DNA of 32,770 nucleotides, from positions 3,246-36,015 of the forward strand of contig VAWP01000059.1 in the NCBI GenBank assembly GCA_005888295.1, written 5' to 3'. Source of the stretch: Actinomycetota bacterium. GTDB lineage: Bacteria > Actinomycetota > Acidimicrobiia > Acidimicrobiales > AC-9. Positions 31,222 through 32,770 of this stretch are shown here, piece by piece. A model generated the notes under the pieces. It was not told where the DNA came from, searched no databases, and worked only from the letters and a program-made list of their open reading frames with translations. Within the stretch, counting starts at the first letter, position 1. Each line of letters begins with the position of its first letter. A program made the position numbers and the translations under genes.

Positions 31222-32387
31222 CGACTGGAGACGGCGCCCACCGCTCTGGGCCGCTCGCCGGCATCCGGGTGCTCGAGGTCGGCCACATCCTCGCCGGACC
31301 GTTCGGCGGGATGATGCTGGCGGATCTCGGCGCCGACGTCATCAAGATCGAGCCCCTCGAGGGTGACCTGTCACGCCAGGTCGGGTCGCAGTTCGTCGGG
31401 GATCACAACGTCTACTTCGCCAGCCTGAACCGCAACAAGCGAAGCGTGCACATCGACCTGGCCAGCGACGAGGGACAGTCAGAGCTCGGCGCCCTGGTCG
31501 AGACCGCCCACGCCCTGCTGGTGAACCTCCGCCCTTCGGCGATCAAGGGGCTCGGGCTCCACTACGACTCCTTGCGCCGTTACAACCCCAAGATCGTATG
31601 CGTGGCCCTGACGGGGTACGGGCTCGACGGCCCGGCCGCCGAGTGGCCCGCCTTCGACTACGTGACCCAGGCCCGGGTGGGGGTGGCGGCACTGACGGGT
31701 GAGCCGGACGGTCCACCCACGTTGGCCGGCTACTCCGCTGTCGACAACTCCGCGGGGATCACGGCCGCCCTCGGGCTGGTCGCCAAGGTCCTCGAGGGCA
31801 AGGGAGGCCAGGTCGATGTCTCGCTCTTCGACGTGATGCTCTCGCAGCTCAACTACAAGGCCGCCGGCTACCTCAACGGTGGCGATCCTCCCGCTCGCCA
31901 GCCGCTCGGGGCCCACGCCTTCTACGTCCCTGCCCAGCTGTTCGAGACGAGGTCGGGCTACCTCGCGCTGTTCGTGACCAGGGACGAGCTCTGGCGTCGG
32001 CTGTGCCGGGAGATCGATCGTGACTCCTGGGCGGACGACGTCCGGTTCGCCACGATGCACGCCCGCTTCGACAATCGTAAAGAGCTGCTCGACGCCCTCG
32101 GCGCCCGCCTCCGCGACGCGTCGGCAGCGGAGTGGGAGGAGCGTCTGGGCCCGCTGGGGATCCCGGTCGCCGCGGTCAAGGAGCTCGCCGATGCGCTCGA
32201 CGGTGATCTCGTGCGCGCTCGCGACATGGTCGTGTCCGTCGACACCACCGACGGGCCATTGCACCTGATCGCCAGCCCCATCCGGTTCGACGACGCAGAG
32301 ACGGAGTACCGGACACCACCGCGGCTGGACGAGCACGCCGACGAGCTCCTGTCCCGGTCAGCAGGCCCTCACGAACGGAGGACGTGA
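31218..32387 (+). CDS. Family III (CaiB/BaiF) CoA transferase
   Basis: The protein is 389 residues from GTG 31218. It has PLAGIRVLEVGHILAGPFGGMMLADLGADVIKIEP, the family hallmark N-terminus, then SLNRNKRSVHIDL, VNLRPSAIKGLGL, and catalytic Asp147 in PAFDYVTQARVG. It moves CoA between an acyl-CoA and a free acid. In this operon it likely loads the acid that feeds, or recycles CoA from, the B12 mutase. The frame is open well upstream of 31218, but that part overlaps the mutase genes. The TGATG overlap with the next gene keeps the operon coupled. Confidence 0.93.
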   Translation: MTTGDGAHRSGPLAGIRVLEVGHILAGPFGGMMLADLGADVIKIEPLEGDLSRQVGSQFVGDHNVYFASLNRNKRSVHIDLASDEGQSELGALVETAHALLVNLRPSAIKGLGLHYDSLRRYNPKIVCVALTGYGLDGPAAEWPAFDYVTQARVGVAALTGEPDGPPTLAGYSAVDNSAGITAALGLVAKVLEGKGGQVDVSLFDVMLSQLNYKAAGYLNGGDPPARQPLGAHAFYVPAQLFETRSGYLALFVTRDELWRRLCREIDRDSWADDVRFATMHARFDNRKELLDALGARLRDASAAEWEERLGPLGIPVAAVKELADALDGDLVRARDMVVSVDTTDGPLHLIASPIRFDDAETEYRTPPRLDEHADELLSRSAGPHERRT

Positions 32388-32770
32388 TGGCGCAGGTACC
32401 AGTGGCGGACGGCGTCTTCACGTGGCCGTCCGACGACCCACAGCTGATCGGGAGCCGTTGCACGGAGTGCGGAATCGTCACGTTCCCGACCCAGGACTCG
32501 TGCCCGCGCTGCGCGTCCACGGCGATGGTGGAGCATCTCCTCTCCCGGCGGGGGCGCCTCTGGGCCTGGACGACCCAGCAGTTCCCACCGCCGTCGCCAC
32601 CATACGGGGGGCCGGAGGGCGCCGATTTCGTGCCGTTCGGAGTGGGCTACGTCGAGCTCGCGGGTGAGGTGAAAGTCGAGACCCGGCTCACCACGGCCGA
32701 TCCCCACGCCCTGACCACGGGCATGGAGATGGAGCTGGAGCTCGTGCCGTTTCGCACCGACGACGAGGGC
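32387..32770 (+). CDS. DUF35 Zn-ribbon / OB-fold protein (partial)
   Basis: It starts at ATG 32387, overlapping the transferase stop by one base, and runs off the window after 128 codons. It shows a rubredoxin-like Zn ribbon SRCTECGIVTFPTQDSCPRC, then VEHLLSRRGRLWAWTTQQ and FGVGYVELAGEVKVETRL of the OB fold. DUF35 proteins form complexes with thiolases or acyl-CoA-acting enzymes and help channel acyl groups. A thiolase gene immediately to the right is therefore expected. Confidence 0.85.
   Translation, partial: MAQVPVADGVFTWPSDDPQLIGSRCTECGIVTFPTQDSCPRCASTAMVEHLLSRRGRLWAWTTQQFPPPSPPYGGPEGADFVPFGVGYVELAGEVKVETRLTTADPHALTTGMEMELELVPFRTDDEG

Noticed and set aside
30546-32387. A 613-residue CoA transferase
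   Set aside because: The first ~220 residues overlap the mutase subunits out of frame. The true start is GTG 31218, where the family N-terminus begins.

Overview
The window is high-GC DNA with dense, short-spaced genes. It looks like a chromosome segment of an actinobacterium. The signs are two F420-type luciferase-like oxidoreductases, two P450s, a KshB-like reductase, several TetR regulators, many GTG starts, and start codons placed directly behind TAnnnT -10 boxes (leaderless transcripts). An uncultured Acidimicrobiia-like or mycobacterial-type lineage would fit, but that is inference. No rRNA, tRNA, transposase or CRISPR was seen, and no gap without a gene exceeds about 230 bp.

Left part (1-6 kb): the end of an unidentified gene converges on an acyl-CoA dehydrogenase across a 53-bp element repeated three times, each copy carrying a GC hairpin. 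A small Ea22-like protein follows. Next comes a minus-strand operon with 4-bp overlaps: an F420-type oxidoreductase, a thioredoxin-fused protein, and a UGSC-family selenoprotein whose in-frame UGA is read as selenocysteine. A caller that treats UGA as a stop splits this gene in two. A DUF72 gene follows.

Centre-left (6-16 kb): a membrane histidine kinase converges on an unusual fusion of a Ser/Thr kinase, a receiver domain and a LuxR-type HTH. After these come an alpha/beta hydrolase, a second luciferase-like oxidoreductase, an acyl-CoA synthetase, a secreted phosphoesterase lipoprotein, a crotonase and an epoxide hydrolase.

Centre-right (16-28 kb): two convergent P450 genes share the four bases CTAG as their stop codons. 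The second P450 follows a TetR gene whose frame never closes properly. Beyond an SDR and a second TetR lies a divergent catabolic cluster. The minus arm encodes an acyl-CoA synthetase, a carboxymuconolactone decarboxylase-like protein, a Rieske oxygenase and a small unknown protein. The plus arm encodes a ferredoxin reductase, an NTF2-like protein and an amidohydrolase. Together these suggest uptake and CoA-dependent breakdown of a cyclic or aromatic compound by hydroxylation.

Right end (28-32.8 kb): a third TetR and a crotonase face an operon for a split B12-dependent acyl-CoA mutase (large and small subunits), a family III CoA transferase, and the start of a DUF35 (Zn-ribbon/OB-fold) protein. 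This suggests rearrangement of a branched acyl-CoA ahead of beta-oxidation or thiolysis.
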